Part shown: positions 23,327 to 32,366 of the stretch, in pieces
Position numbering within the stretch: the first letter of the stretch is position 1
How the letters are laid out: each line of letters opens with the position of its first letter
Assembly (NCBI RefSeq): GCF_000423505.1
Contig: NZ_AUIC01000004.1
Location: 372,001-436,000 of the forward strand
DNA from: Pseudoclavibacter soli DSM 23366
Lineage (GTDB): Bacteria > Actinomycetota > Actinomycetes > Actinomycetales > Microbacteriaceae
Length of the DNA: 64,000 nt
Direction of reading: 5' to 3'
Notes under the pieces: generated by a model
Databases searched by the model: none
What the model saw: only the letters and a program-made list of their open reading frames with translations
What the model was told of the DNA's origin: nothing
Program-made: the position numbers and the translations under genes

Positions 23327-24418
23327 TCAGTCGTCGCTTTCGGCCAGCGCCGCCAGTCGGTGTGCTTCGTCGGCTTGGATGGCCGAGTCGATCACCGGGT
23401 CGAGGTCGCCGCCAAGCACGTGGTCGAGGTTGTAGGCCTTGAACCCAGTGCGGTGGTCGGCGATGCGGTTCTCTGGGAAGTTGTAGGTACGGATGCGCTC
23501 AGAGCGATCCATGGTGCGGATCTGGCTCTTGCGTGCAGCTGACGCCGCCTCATCGAGCTCTTCTTGCTGCTTGGCGAGCAGACGCGCACGCAGCACGCGC
23601 ATCGCGGCTTCGCGGTTCTGAATCTGCGACTTCTCGTTCTGCATCGACACCACGATGCCCGTGGGAATATGCGTGATGCGCACGGCAGAGTCGGTGGTGT
23701 TGACCGACTGACCGCCCGGCCCTGATGAGCGATAGACGTCGATGCGCAGATCGTTCTGATTGATCTCGACCTCTTCGGGCTCGTCAACTTCAGGGAACAC
23801 CAGCACGCCAGTGGTCGACGTATGGATGCGCCCCTGGCTTTCGGTCACCGGCACACGCTGCACGCGGTGCACGCCACCCTCGTACTTCAGGTGTGCCCAC
23901 ACGCCATCAGCTGGGTTGTTCGAACGCCCCTTGATGGCCACAGACACATCTTTGTAGCCGCCCAGATCAGACTCGGTCTTGTCGAGCAGCTCGACTTTCC
24001 ACCCCTTCGACTCGGCATAGTGGGTGTACATGCGCAGCAGGTCAGCGGCGAACAGCGCTGACTCCTCGCCGCCTTCACCGCCCTTGATCTCGAGGATGAC
24101 ATCGCGGCCGTCGTCGGGATCACGCGGAATCAGCAGACGGCGCAGCTTCTCGGCCGCCTCGTCGTGCGAGGCCTCGAGCGCAGGCACCTCGGCTGCGAAT
24201 GACTCGTCTTCGTGCGCAAGCTCACGCGCAGCCTCGAGGTCTTCACCCGTGCTCTGAAACTGCTCGTAGGCCACCTTGATGGCGTTGAGCTCGTTGTAGC
24301 GACGGTTGAGTTTCTTGGACAGCGCCGGATTGGTCACGACATCAGGGTCGGCCAGGCGAGACTGCAGCTCGGTGTGCTCGTCGAGCAGACGGCCGACCGA
24401 GTCGAACGTGGAACTCAC
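23327..24418 (-). CDS. prfA: Peptide chain release factor 1
   Basis: Terminates translation at UAA and UAG. At 363 aa, [20 protein letters not shown] carries the GGQ motif near residue 235, methylated by PrmC. The anticodon-like PxT element is in [19 protein letters not shown]. It lies between rho and prmC, 12 bp downstream of the rho stop. Confidence 0.97.
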   Translation of the reverse strand: MSSTFDSVGRLLDEHTELQSRLADPDVVTNPALSKKLNRRYNELNAIKVAYEQFQSTGEDLEAARELAHEDESFAAEVPALEASHDEAAEKLRRLLIPRDPDDGRDVILEIKGGEGGEESALFAADLLRMYTHYAESKGWKVELLDKTESDLGGYKDVSVAIKGRSNNPADGVWAHLKYEGGVHRVQRVPVTESQGRIHTSTTGVLVFPEVDEPEEVEINQNDLRIDVYRSSGPGGQSVNTTDSAVRITHIPTGIVVSMQNEKSQIQNREAAMRVLRARLLAKQQEELDEAASAARKSQIRTMDRSERIRTYNFPENRIADHRTGFKAYNLDHVLGGDLDPVIDSAIQADEAHRLAALAESDD

Positions 24419-24430
24419 TGCGGTGACGGC

Positions 24431-26368
24431 TTACTTGTCGTGACCGGTGACCGGCGACTTCTGCATGCGCATCAAGAACTCGACGTTCGACTTGGTCTCT
24501 TTGAGGCCGTTGAACACGATTTCGATGGCCTGCTGGGCCTCGAGGCCAGCCAGCGCGCGGCGCAGCTTCCAGACGATCTTGAGTTCGTCTGCCGGCAGCA
24601 GCAGCTCTTCGCGACGAGTGCCCGAGGCGTTGATGTCAACCGCCGGGAAGATGCGCTTGTCGGCCAGCTGGCGTGACAGGCGAAGCTCCATGTTGCCCGT
24701 GCCCTTGAACTCCTCGAAAATGACTTCGTCCATCTTGGAGCCGGTCTCGACCAGCGCCGAGGCAATGATCGTCAGCGAGCCACCGTTCTCGATATTGCGA
24801 GCCGCACCGAAGAAGCGCTTCGGCGGGTAGAGCGCCGAGGCGTCGACACCACCTGAGAGAATGCGCCCCGATGCCGGAGTGGAGAGGTTGTAGGCGCGCC
24901 CCAGACGAGTGATCGAGTCGAGCAGCACCACCACGTCGTGCCCGAGCTCAACCAGACGCTTTGCACGCTCGATGGCGAGCTCGGCAACCGTGGTGTGGTC
25001 ATCGGCCGGGCGGTCGAAGGTCGAGGCGATGACCTCACCCTTGACCGTGCGCTGCATGTCGGTGACCTCTTCGGGACGCTCGTCGACGAGCACGACCATG
25101 AGGTGCACCTCGGGGTTGTTTGTGGTGATCGCGTTGGCGATCTGCTGCATGATGATGGTCTTGCCGGCCTTCGGCGGGGCCACGATCAGGCCGCGCTGCC
25201 CCTTGCCAATCGGCGACACCAGGTCAATGACACGACCGGTGATCTTCTGCGGTTCGGTCTCGAGGCGCAGGCGCTCCTGGGGGTAGAGCGGGGTCAGCTT
25301 CGAGAACTCGACGCGCTTGAGTGCCTCTTCAACGGTCTGGCCGTTGACCGAATCGACGCGCACCAGCGCGTTGTACTTCTGACGTGAGCTACCGTTGTCG
25401 CCGTCTTTGGGCTCTTTGATGGCGCCAACCACGGCGTCGCCCTTGCGCAGACCATACCGCTTGACCTGACCGAGCGAGACGTAGACATCGCTGGGGCCGG
25501 GCAGGTAGCCGCTGGTGCGCACGAATGCGTAGTTGTCGAGCACCTCGAGCACGCCAGCGACGGGCAGCAGGGTGTCGTTTTCGTTGATCTCGGGCTCTTC
25601 GTCACGGCCACCGCGACGCTTGTTGCGATCACGGTTGCGGTTGCGGTTGCGGTTGCGCCCGCGACGCCCCTCGCCCTCGCCCTGACCGTCGTCGTGCTGG
25701 TGACCGCGGTCGCCGCCTTCGTGGCGATCGCCCTTGTCTGACTTCTCGTTTTTGTCGGCTTTGTCAGACTTCTCAGACTTGTCGTTCTTGCTCGACTGCT
25801 CGCCCTGCTCGTCGTGCTCGTCGGTGTTGCCGTTGCCGTTGCCGTTGCCGCGCCCACCGCGGCCTCGACCGCGGTTGCGACGCCCCTCAGAGCGGTTCGC
25901 CTCGCTCTGTTCGTCGGTGCCGGCCTCACCCTGCCCTGCAGGTGCAGCCTCAACGGCTGCGGTCTGTGCTTCGCCAGACTGGGCTTCGGCAGATTCAGTG
26001 TTGGTCTGCTCTGCGGCACGACGCGGAGCACGAGTGCTCTTGGGCTGCTCGGCAGCAGCCTCAGCGGCTGGCTCCGTCGTCGACTGCGTGGCGGCCGGCG
26101 CCTCAGCGGCAGCTTCGGCCACATCGGTGGTGGGAAGGGTTGCGCGACGCGAGCGGCGCGGCGCGGAGGCTGCGGGCTCTTCGGTGTTCGCAGCCGCGCT
26201 CGGGGTGCTGGCGGCGGTACCGGCACGATGGGCGGTGATCGCCTCGACCAGTTCGCTCTTGCGCAGCTTGACACCCGAGATGCCCAGCTCGGCGGCCAGG
26301 CTCTGCAGCTCGGCGACGCGCAGCGAGCTCAGCTTCGGGGATTCGTTGGTGTTGTTGACGTCAGTCAC
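24431..26368 (-). CDS. rho: Transcription termination factor Rho
   Basis: A hexameric RNA helicase. I use the GTG at 26368, preceded by GAGAGGA, giving 645 aa; the TTG at 26401 has no ribosome site. Residues about 5-45 are the Rho_N fold ([19 protein letters not shown]). About 50-265 is a long low-complexity insert, Ala/Glu-rich then Asn/Arg/Lys/Asp-rich. The RNA-binding CSD follows, then ATPase motifs [17 protein letters not shown] (P loop), [11 protein letters not shown] and [13 protein letters not shown]. The insert is encoded partly by 6-bp tandem repeats at 25632-25656 and 25826-25849. Confidence 0.97.
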   Translation of the reverse strand: MTDVNNTNESPKLSSLRVAELQSLAAELGISGVKLRKSELVEAITAHRAGTAASTPSAAANTEEPAASAPRRSRRATLPTTDVAEAAAEAPAATQSTTEPAAEAAAEQPKSTRAPRRAAEQTNTESAEAQSGEAQTAAVEAAPAGQGEAGTDEQSEANRSEGRRNRGRGRGGRGNGNGNGNTDEHDEQGEQSSKNDKSEKSDKADKNEKSDKGDRHEGGDRGHQHDDGQGEGEGRRGRNRNRNRNRDRNKRRGGRDEEPEINENDTLLPVAGVLEVLDNYAFVRTSGYLPGPSDVYVSLGQVKRYGLRKGDAVVGAIKEPKDGDNGSSRQKYNALVRVDSVNGQTVEEALKRVEFSKLTPLYPQERLRLETEPQKITGRVIDLVSPIGKGQRGLIVAPPKAGKTIIMQQIANAITTNNPEVHLMVVLVDERPEEVTDMQRTVKGEVIASTFDRPADDHTTVAELAIERAKRLVELGHDVVVLLDSITRLGRAYNLSTPASGRILSGGVDASALYPPKRFFGAARNIENGGSLTIIASALVETGSKMDEVIFEEFKGTGNMELRLSRQLADKRIFPAVDINASGTRREELLLPADELKIVWKLRRALAGLEAQQAIEIVFNGLKETKSNVEFLMRMQKSPVTGHDK

Positions 26369-26484
26369 AGAGATTTTCCTCTCGCCCTGCCAAATGGCCA
26401 AGGAGATTCGATGATCGACATTCGATCGTCATATCAGATGGACACACGAGAAAGTGAGCTTCGGTGCCACAGGGGTAGATGACC

Positions 26485-26500
26485 GAGAGGATCACCTCTC
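26485..26500 (-). terminator. Hairpin directly after thrB
   Basis: GAGAGG-TGAT-CCTCTC (minus strand) is a perfect 6-bp stem with a 4-nt loop starting 5 nt after the thrB stop, in the 136-bp gap before rho. It may end the lysA-hom-thrB transcript or form part of the rho leader. No T tract. Confidence 0.5.
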
Positions 26501-26504
26501 AAAG

Positions 26505-27431
26505 TCACAACTCCACCCTAGCACCTTGTGTCGCGATCGGCAGCCGATGCATGCTCCAGTGCACGCCGGGAGTGTCGAGCGGGTACTGCTGCACAGCGTC
26601 GGCCTCAGCAGCGTCGCGGGCCAGCACCAGTACTGTAGGTCCGGCTCCGCTGAGCACTGCGGCGTGCCCGCGCGAGCGCAGACCGGAGATGAGCTTGGCC
26701 GTGGCAGGCATCGCCTCAGCTCGATAGGGCTGATGCAGGCGGTCTTCGGTGGCCTCGAACAAGTTCTCGGGTGCTCCCTGCAGCGCCTGCACGAGCAGCG
26801 CCGCGCGAGAGACGTTGAACACCGCATCGGCCAAGGGCACCTGGTCAGGTTGCAACAGCCGGATGGCGTTGGTCGCGGCGGCATAGTCGGGTACGAAGAT
26901 GACCGGGGTGATGTCTGCAGCGATCTCGATGCGAGCCGCGGCTGGAGCACCGGCCGCGTCAAGGTACGCCACTGTCGCACCGCCGTAGACCGCAGGAGCA
27001 GCATTGTCGGGGTGCCCTTCGATGCGAGCCGCGTGAGCGAACACCTCATCGGGGTTCGGCACCCTTCCGGTGGCCAGAGCCAGTGCCGCCGCCAGTGAGG
27101 CGATCACCGCTGATGCTGACGACCCCAGCCCGCCCGACTGCGGGATATCGTTGATCGCCCGCACTCGCAGCCCGCCAGGCCGCACGCCCAGATGCTCGAG
27201 CGTGTCAAGCAGCACACGCACCACCAGATTGGTCTCGTCGCGAGGCAGCTCGTCTGCTCCCGTGCCCTCGATCTCGAGGGTGACTCCTTGGCCGTCGACC
27301 GGGGTGACCTCGACGGTGTTCCAACGGTCGAGCGCCAACCCCAACGTGTCGAAGCCCGGCCCCAGATTGGCCGCAGTTGCGGGCACCGACACGCTCACGC
27401 GTGAGATCGAAGTGCGCATGTCGTCAGGCAT
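26505..27431 (-). CDS. thrB: Homoserine kinase
   Basis: A GHMP-family kinase, 308 aa, phosphorylating homoserine for threonine synthesis. Motifs: SVPATAANLGPGFDTLGLAL at the start, the ATP-binding IPQSGGLGSSASAVIAS near residue 95, and the C-terminal SGAGPTVLVLA. GGGGAG lies about 8 nt before the ATG. It lies 17 bp after hom. Confidence 0.96.
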   Translation of the reverse strand: MPDDMRTSISRVSVSVPATAANLGPGFDTLGLALDRWNTVEVTPVDGQGVTLEIEGTGADELPRDETNLVVRVLLDTLEHLGVRPGGLRVRAINDIPQSGGLGSSASAVIASLAAALALATGRVPNPDEVFAHAARIEGHPDNAAPAVYGGATVAYLDAAGAPAAARIEIAADITPVIFVPDYAAATNAIRLLQPDQVPLADAVFNVSRAALLVQALQGAPENLFEATEDRLHQPYRAEAMPATAKLISGLRSRGHAAVLSGAGPTVLVLARDAAEADAVQQYPLDTPGVHWSMHRLPIATQGARVEL

Positions 27432-27448
27432 CAGTGTGCTCCCCTGTC

Positions 27449-28771
27449 TCAGATTCCCTCGACGCGGATGACCCCCGCGACCTCATGCACAGCGGCGATC
27501 GAGCCGAGCTCGGCGACCGTGCGCTGCAGACGACCCTCATGAGCGGGGTGAGTGATGATGATCAGACGCGCGGTGCCGGTGGCTGCCTCGCGGGCATCCG
27601 GGCCGGCTGCAACCTGGCTGAGATCGCGCACCGAGACCTCGTTGCGACTGAGTACTGCGGCAACCTGCTCGAGCACCCCGGGCAGATCAGCCACATGCAG
27701 CGTGATCTGCCAGCTCGAGGTGACCTCGCTGATGTCTGCCACGCGCAGGTTGGCGTCAAAGGTGACGTATTCAGCGGGAGCCCCGCGCACAATGCGGCGT
27801 GCGGCCAGAACGAAGTCGCTCAGCACCGTCGATGAGGTCTCGACACCGCCGGCACCTGCCCCATAAAACATGAGATCACCGGCGTCGAGCGCCTCGACGA
27901 AGATGGCGTTCTTGCCGCCATGCACGGCTGCGAGCGGATGACTGACCGGCACCAGCGCCGGATAGACCCGGACGTTGACAGCCTCGGACTCGCCCGGCTC
28001 GACCTGCAGCCGCTCGGCGATGGCCAGCAGCTTGACGACAAATCCGCCCTCTTTGGCCGCGGTGAGCTGTTCGGTCGTGAGCTTGGTGATGCCCTCGGTG
28101 TACACGGCATCGCGCGGCACGTGGGTGTGGAAGGCGAGCCCGGCCAGAATGGTCGCCTTAGCGGCCGCGTCATGCCCTTCGACATCGGCGGTGGGGTCGG
28201 CTTCGAGATAGCCCAGATCGCTCGCCTCTTTGAGCGCTTCGTCGAGGGTGATCCCAGCCTGATCGATGCGATCGAGCACGTAGTTGGTGCTGCCGTTGAC
28301 GATACCCAGCACCCGGTTGATGCGGTCGCCCACCAGCGAGTCCTGCAACGGCCGGATGATCGGGATCGCTGCGGCAGCTGCGGCCTCATAGTAGGTCTCT
28401 GCTCCGCCGGCCCGCCCGACCTCGAAGAGCTCAACCTGGTGCGCAGCAAGCAGCGCCTTATTCGCGGTGACCACGTCTTTGCCCTGACGCAGCGCTCGTT
28501 CGATGTAGGTGCGTGCCGGCTCGATGCCGCCGATCAGCTCGATGACGATGTCGGCACGGTCGATGAGCCCCTCGGCATCGGTGGTGAACAGTTCGGCGGG
28601 CAACTCGACGTCACGCCGCCCGGCCGGGTTGCGCACGGCAATGCCGATCAGTTCGAAGTCTGCGCCGATGCGCTGCGCGAGCTCGGCACGTCGCTCGATC
28701 AGCTGCCGCGCGGTCTGCGCCCCAACCGATCCGGCGCCCAGCAGCGCGACCTTCAATGTGCGTTCAGTCAT
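27449..28771 (-). CDS. hom: Homoserine dehydrogenase with C-terminal ACT domain
   Basis: Reduces aspartate semialdehyde to homoserine. The ATG at 28771 (MTERTLKVALLGAGSVGAQT) gives 440 aa and has GGAG upstream. The Rossmann domain is at the N-terminus, the catalytic part includes GIVNGSTNYVLDRI and ASDLGYLEADPTADVEGHDAAAK, and an ACT domain covers the last 80 residues (WQITLHVADLPGVLEQVAAV), which allows threonine feedback. It is 60 bp from lysA and forms an operon with thrB. Confidence 0.96.
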   Translation of the reverse strand: MTERTLKVALLGAGSVGAQTARQLIERRAELAQRIGADFELIGIAVRNPAGRRDVELPAELFTTDAEGLIDRADIVIELIGGIEPARTYIERALRQGKDVVTANKALLAAHQVELFEVGRAGGAETYYEAAAAAAIPIIRPLQDSLVGDRINRVLGIVNGSTNYVLDRIDQAGITLDEALKEASDLGYLEADPTADVEGHDAAAKATILAGLAFHTHVPRDAVYTEGITKLTTEQLTAAKEGGFVVKLLAIAERLQVEPGESEAVNVRVYPALVPVSHPLAAVHGGKNAIFVEALDAGDLMFYGAGAGGVETSSTVLSDFVLAARRIVRGAPAEYVTFDANLRVADISEVTSSWQITLHVADLPGVLEQVAAVLSRNEVSVRDLSQVAAGPDAREAATGTARLIIITHPAHEGRLQRTVAELGSIAAVHEVAGVIRVEGI

Positions 28772-28831
28772 CTTCTTTGCTCCAGCTCTCCGGCCAGCTG
28801 ACCGGGTGTTCACAATACGTTTCGATCAGGG

Positions 28832-30265
28832 TCAGATACCGGTGAGGCCGGCATCGCGAGCAAGCAGGGTCTCGATACTCTCGCCGTGCACCAGCACCCG
28901 CGCCTCGCCGTCTTCGACGGCCACGATGGCCGGTCGCGGCAGCATGTTGTAGTTCGACGACAGCGAGAAGCAGTATGCCCCGGTGTCGGCCACCGCAAGC
29001 AGGTCGCCACGGCGCACGTCGGCGGGCAGGTAGTCGTCGTTGACGACGATGTCGCCTGATTCACAGTGCTTGCCCACCACTCGCACCAGCTGCGAGTCAG
29101 CTTCACTGCGGCGCGACACCAACGCGGCGTGGTAGTCGGCACCGTAAAGCTCTGGGCGCGGGTTGTCACTCATGCCGCCGTCGACTGACACGTACCGACG
29201 CACATTGTCGACACCCTCACCCACCTGCACGTCTTTGAGTGTGCCCACTTCGTAGAGGGTGACCCCTGAACGACCCACGATGAGCCGACCGGGCTCGATC
29301 GCGATGCGCGGCACCGGCACCCCGAACCGAGCCGCTGCACTCGCCAGCGCCTGAGCGATATCGGTGGCGATGGTCTCGATAGAACGGGGCTGGTCGGCCT
29401 CGGTGTAGGCGATGCCGAAGCCACCGCCGATGTTCAGCTCTGGCACCGGCCCAGTCTCGGCGAGCCGCGCATGCACCTCGAGCAGACGCCCGATGGCCTG
29501 ATCGAACCCGGCGGCATCAAAGATCTGCGAGCCGATATGTGAGTGCAGCCCCACGAACTCGAGGTGTTCTTCAGCGCGAATGGCCGCCACTGCCTCGTCG
29601 ACGTCGGCGAGCGCAACACCGAACTTCTGATCTTCACGTGCCGTGGCCAGAAACTCATGCGTGGAGGCGTGCACGCCGGTGGTCACGCGCAGGCGCACTC
29701 GCTGGCGATCGGCGATGGGATGCAGGGCATCGGCTTCAGCGTGGGCGTCGGTGAGTGCCGCTGAGAGCAGTCGCAGCTCGTCGAGTGAGTCGACGACGAT
29801 AGTGCCGACCCCGATGCCGATGGCCGCACGCAGCTCGGCGTAAGACTTGTTGTTGCCGTGCAGGCCGATGCGCGCGGGATCGATGCCCGCCGCAATGGCG
29901 ATCGCGAGCTCCCCACCAGTCGAGACGTCGATGTTGTACCCGGCGTCACGCATCCAGCGCACCACATCTGCAGTGAGCAGGGCTTTGCTCGCGTAATACG
30001 GAGTGAGCTCGGCATCCACCGTGGCCAAAGCCTGGCTGAAGGCCTCGCGCACCCGGCGCGCCTGCGCAACCACTGTGGCACGGTCGATCACATACAGCGG
30101 AGTGCCATACTGCTCGGCAAGCTCGAGCACTGAAACTCCCCCGATGCGCACCGCGCCATCGTCTTCTCGGGCAGTGGTGTCGGGCCAAAGCGCCACGTCG
30201 AGAGCATTGACGTCTTGAGGCGGCAGCAACCAGTCGGGGGCAAGAGGATTCGCGCGGGTGTTCAC
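28832..30265 (-). CDS. lysA: Diaminopimelate decarboxylase
   Basis: A PLP enzyme of 477 aa, last step of lysine synthesis. The PLP lysine is in TPYYASKALLTADVVRWM near residue 90, the phosphate-binding GGG is in ELNIGGGFGIAY, and the C-terminal substrate site spans GKHCESGDIVV and ADTGAYCFSLSSNYNMLPRP. The GTG at 30265 lies 6 nt after a TAGACT box, so the mRNA could be leaderless. argS, its usual neighbour upstream, is separated from it here by two genes. Confidence 0.96.
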   Translation of the reverse strand: MNTRANPLAPDWLLPPQDVNALDVALWPDTTAREDDGAVRIGGVSVLELAEQYGTPLYVIDRATVVAQARRVREAFSQALATVDAELTPYYASKALLTADVVRWMRDAGYNIDVSTGGELAIAIAAGIDPARIGLHGNNKSYAELRAAIGIGVGTIVVDSLDELRLLSAALTDAHAEADALHPIADRQRVRLRVTTGVHASTHEFLATAREDQKFGVALADVDEAVAAIRAEEHLEFVGLHSHIGSQIFDAAGFDQAIGRLLEVHARLAETGPVPELNIGGGFGIAYTEADQPRSIETIATDIAQALASAAARFGVPVPRIAIEPGRLIVGRSGVTLYEVGTLKDVQVGEGVDNVRRYVSVDGGMSDNPRPELYGADYHAALVSRRSEADSQLVRVVGKHCESGDIVVNDDYLPADVRRGDLLAVADTGAYCFSLSSNYNMLPRPAIVAVEDGEARVLVHGESIETLLARDAGLTGI

Positions 30266-30271
30266 CGCATC

Positions 30272-30277
30272 AGTCTA
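30272..30277 (-). promoter_or_regulatory. Possible -10 element giving a leaderless lysA transcript
   Basis: TAGACT (minus strand) fits the actinobacterial TAnnnT -10 pattern and lies 6 nt before the lysA GTG, so transcription would begin at or next to the start codon. There is no Shine-Dalgarno sequence in between and the -35 region is weak (AGGCTA at 17-bp spacing). Confidence 0.45.
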
Positions 30278-30388
30278 ACCGGCTGGCCCGGGTGTAGCCT
30301 TGTGCGCAACGACGACCGCCCCTCCCCCTGAGGCACGGCCGCATCGCACCCGTGATTATCAATGGCGATAGCGAAAGGTTGTTCCGTC

Positions 30389-31750
30389 ATGTCCTCCCCC
30401 AACTCCACATCTGGCCCCTCGGCGAATACCGGCCGCCACCCGTCGGTCGCCGGCAACGTGATCCGCGGCTCGCTCGGCAACCTGATCGAGTGGTACGACT
30501 GGTACATCTACACCGCCTTCAGTGTGTACTTCTCCGCCTCGTTCTTTCCCGACTCTGACCCCACGGTCGAGCTGCTGCAGACCATGGCGGTCTTCTCACT
30601 GGGCTTCATCATGCGCCCGATCGGCGGTTGGTTCTTCGGGCGCTACGCCGACCGCCACGGCCGACGCTCCGCACTGACGCTCAGCGTCGTGCTGATGGCC
30701 GGCGGCTCGCTGATCATCACGATCACCCCCGACTATCAGACGATCGGCGTGGTTGCGCCGATTCTGCTGCTATTGGCTCGCGTGGCACAGGGCTTTTCGG
30801 TGGGCGGCGAATACGGCACCTCGGCCACGTATCTCTCTGAGGTTGCCACCCCGGGGCGCCGCGGCTACTACTCGAGTTTCGCCTACGTCACGCTGATCTC
30901 AGGCCAGCTGATCGCTCTGCTGGTGCAGATCGTGCTGCAGCAGTTGATCAGTGAGGATGCGATGCACACGTGGGGTTGGCGGGTGCCGTTTGCGATCGGC
31001 GCGCTTGGTGCGATCGCCGTGATGCTGTTGCGTCGTGGCATGAGTGAGACCATTGCAGTAGCCGACGCTGCCACCGAAAAGAAGGGTGAGAAGGCTGGGT
31101 CGCTGGCCTTGCTGTTCAAGTACCCCAAGCAGTTCTTCATCGTGCTGGGGCTCACCTTCGGCGGCACGATCGCCTTTTACACCTACACCACCTACATGCA
31201 GCAGTTCATGGTGAACACCTCGAAGATCGACAAGCCGACGGTGACGTTGATCAACTTCTTCGCGCTGCTGATCTTCGTGGTGCTGCAGCCGGTCTATGGC
31301 TGGATCTCTGACCACATCGGCCGCAAACCCCTGCTGATTTTCTTCGGCGTGGGCGGCACGCTGTTCACGGTGCCGATTCTGTCGACGCTGGCCGGCGTGC
31401 ACGACCCGTTCGGCGCCTTTGCCCTGATGCTCGGCGCGCTGGTGATCGTCGGCGGCTACACCTCGATCAACGCAGTGGTCAAGGCAGAACTGTTCCCGGC
31501 AAAGGTGCGCGCGCTCGGTGTGGGGCTGCCCTATGCGCTGGCCAATGCCCTGTTCGGCGGCACGGCCCCCACTGTGGCGCTGTGGCTGAAGAGCATCGGC
31601 CATGAGAACTGGTTCTACTGGTACGTCACCGTTGCGATCTTCGTGTCGCTGCTGGTCTACGTGTGGGGTCTCACCGATCACCGCAAGGTGGCCACCGAGC
31701 TCGATCGGGATCAGGCCGAACGCGACGCGCAGATTCGAGCCGGGGCCTGA
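30389..31750 (+). CDS. MHS-family metabolite:H+ symporter (KgtP/ProP/ShiA-like)
   Basis: A major facilitator protein of about 453 aa with 12 predicted helices. Family hallmarks: GNLIEWYDWYIYTAFSVYFS in helix 1, the loop 2-3 signature GRYADRHGRRSALTLS, RVAQGFSVGGEYGTSATYLSE split across helix 4, and the second-half repeat GWISDHIGRKPLL. These point to the metabolite:H+ symporter subgroup (alpha-ketoglutarate, proline/betaine, shikimate or citrate transporters); the substrate cannot be read from sequence. The ATG at 30389 has AAAGG upstream; an ATG at 30362 does not. It is divergent from lysA. Confidence 0.88.
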   Translation: MSSPNSTSGPSANTGRHPSVAGNVIRGSLGNLIEWYDWYIYTAFSVYFSASFFPDSDPTVELLQTMAVFSLGFIMRPIGGWFFGRYADRHGRRSALTLSVVLMAGGSLIITITPDYQTIGVVAPILLLLARVAQGFSVGGEYGTSATYLSEVATPGRRGYYSSFAYVTLISGQLIALLVQIVLQQLISEDAMHTWGWRVPFAIGALGAIAVMLLRRGMSETIAVADAATEKKGEKAGSLALLFKYPKQFFIVLGLTFGGTIAFYTYTTYMQQFMVNTSKIDKPTVTLINFFALLIFVVLQPVYGWISDHIGRKPLLIFFGVGGTLFTVPILSTLAGVHDPFGAFALMLGALVIVGGYTSINAVVKAELFPAKVRALGVGLPYALANALFGGTAPTVALWLKSIGHENWFYWYVTVAIFVSLLVYVWGLTDHRKVATELDRDQAERDAQIRAGA

Positions 31751-31760
31751 AGGCCTCCGC

Positions 31761-32363
31761 TCAGCTGTTGAGCTCTTCGTACACGGCGCTCGACAGCTGA
31801 GCGATCTCGCTCTCGAGCGCGCCCTCAGAGCCCAGCACTGTGATGATGTAGGTGCTCGACTCCCCCCAGACCAGGGCGGCGTCGCTCTGTGTCCAGCCGC
31901 TCTCGATCTCAAGCCATCCCGGCTTGTCGGCGACCACCACACCATCTGGCAGGCCGGCTGGCACACGAGTGCGCCATACCTGCGCCTTCATGTGGTCAAG
32001 CAGCAGCGTGGTGGATGCGTCAGACAGCGCCGTGCCCGCATACAGACGCTGCAGCAGCGCAGCCTGATCGTTCGTGCTGGTCTGTTTGCCGTCGTAGCCG
32101 CCCGACGAGTCGAGTAGCACCTCGGTGTTGGTGTACCCGGCTTCGGCCCACATCGAGTTGATGCGGTCGTTGCCGACGACCAGACGCAGATACACCGAGC
32201 AGTCGTTGTCAGACTGCTCGATCATCTTCGTCAGACACCCCGAGACCGTCTGCCCAGTGCTGAGAGTTTTGTTCAACGAGATCACGCCCTCGTCGACTAG
32301 CTGCAGGGTGGCCCAGGCGATGAACAGTTTGATGGTGCGCCACATCTGGCGCACAGGCGCCAT
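31761..32363 (-). pseudogene. 5'-truncated class A beta-lactamase-fold serine hydrolase remnant
   Basis: A 200-residue open frame resembling the C-terminal two thirds of beta-lactamase2-type proteins: TIKLFIAWATLQLVDEG, the SDN motif at residues 51-53 (EQSDNDC) and KPG at 146-148 in place of KTG. The nucleophile helix should read S-x-x-K, but here the position is Arg (R9-T-I-K12) and everything before it, including a signal peptide, is missing. The frame opens at an ATG overlapping the argS stop region, so the 5' part was evidently lost at the junction with argS. It is unlikely to be an active hydrolase, though it may still be translated by coupling. Confidence 0.72.
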
Positions 32364-32366
32364 GTG

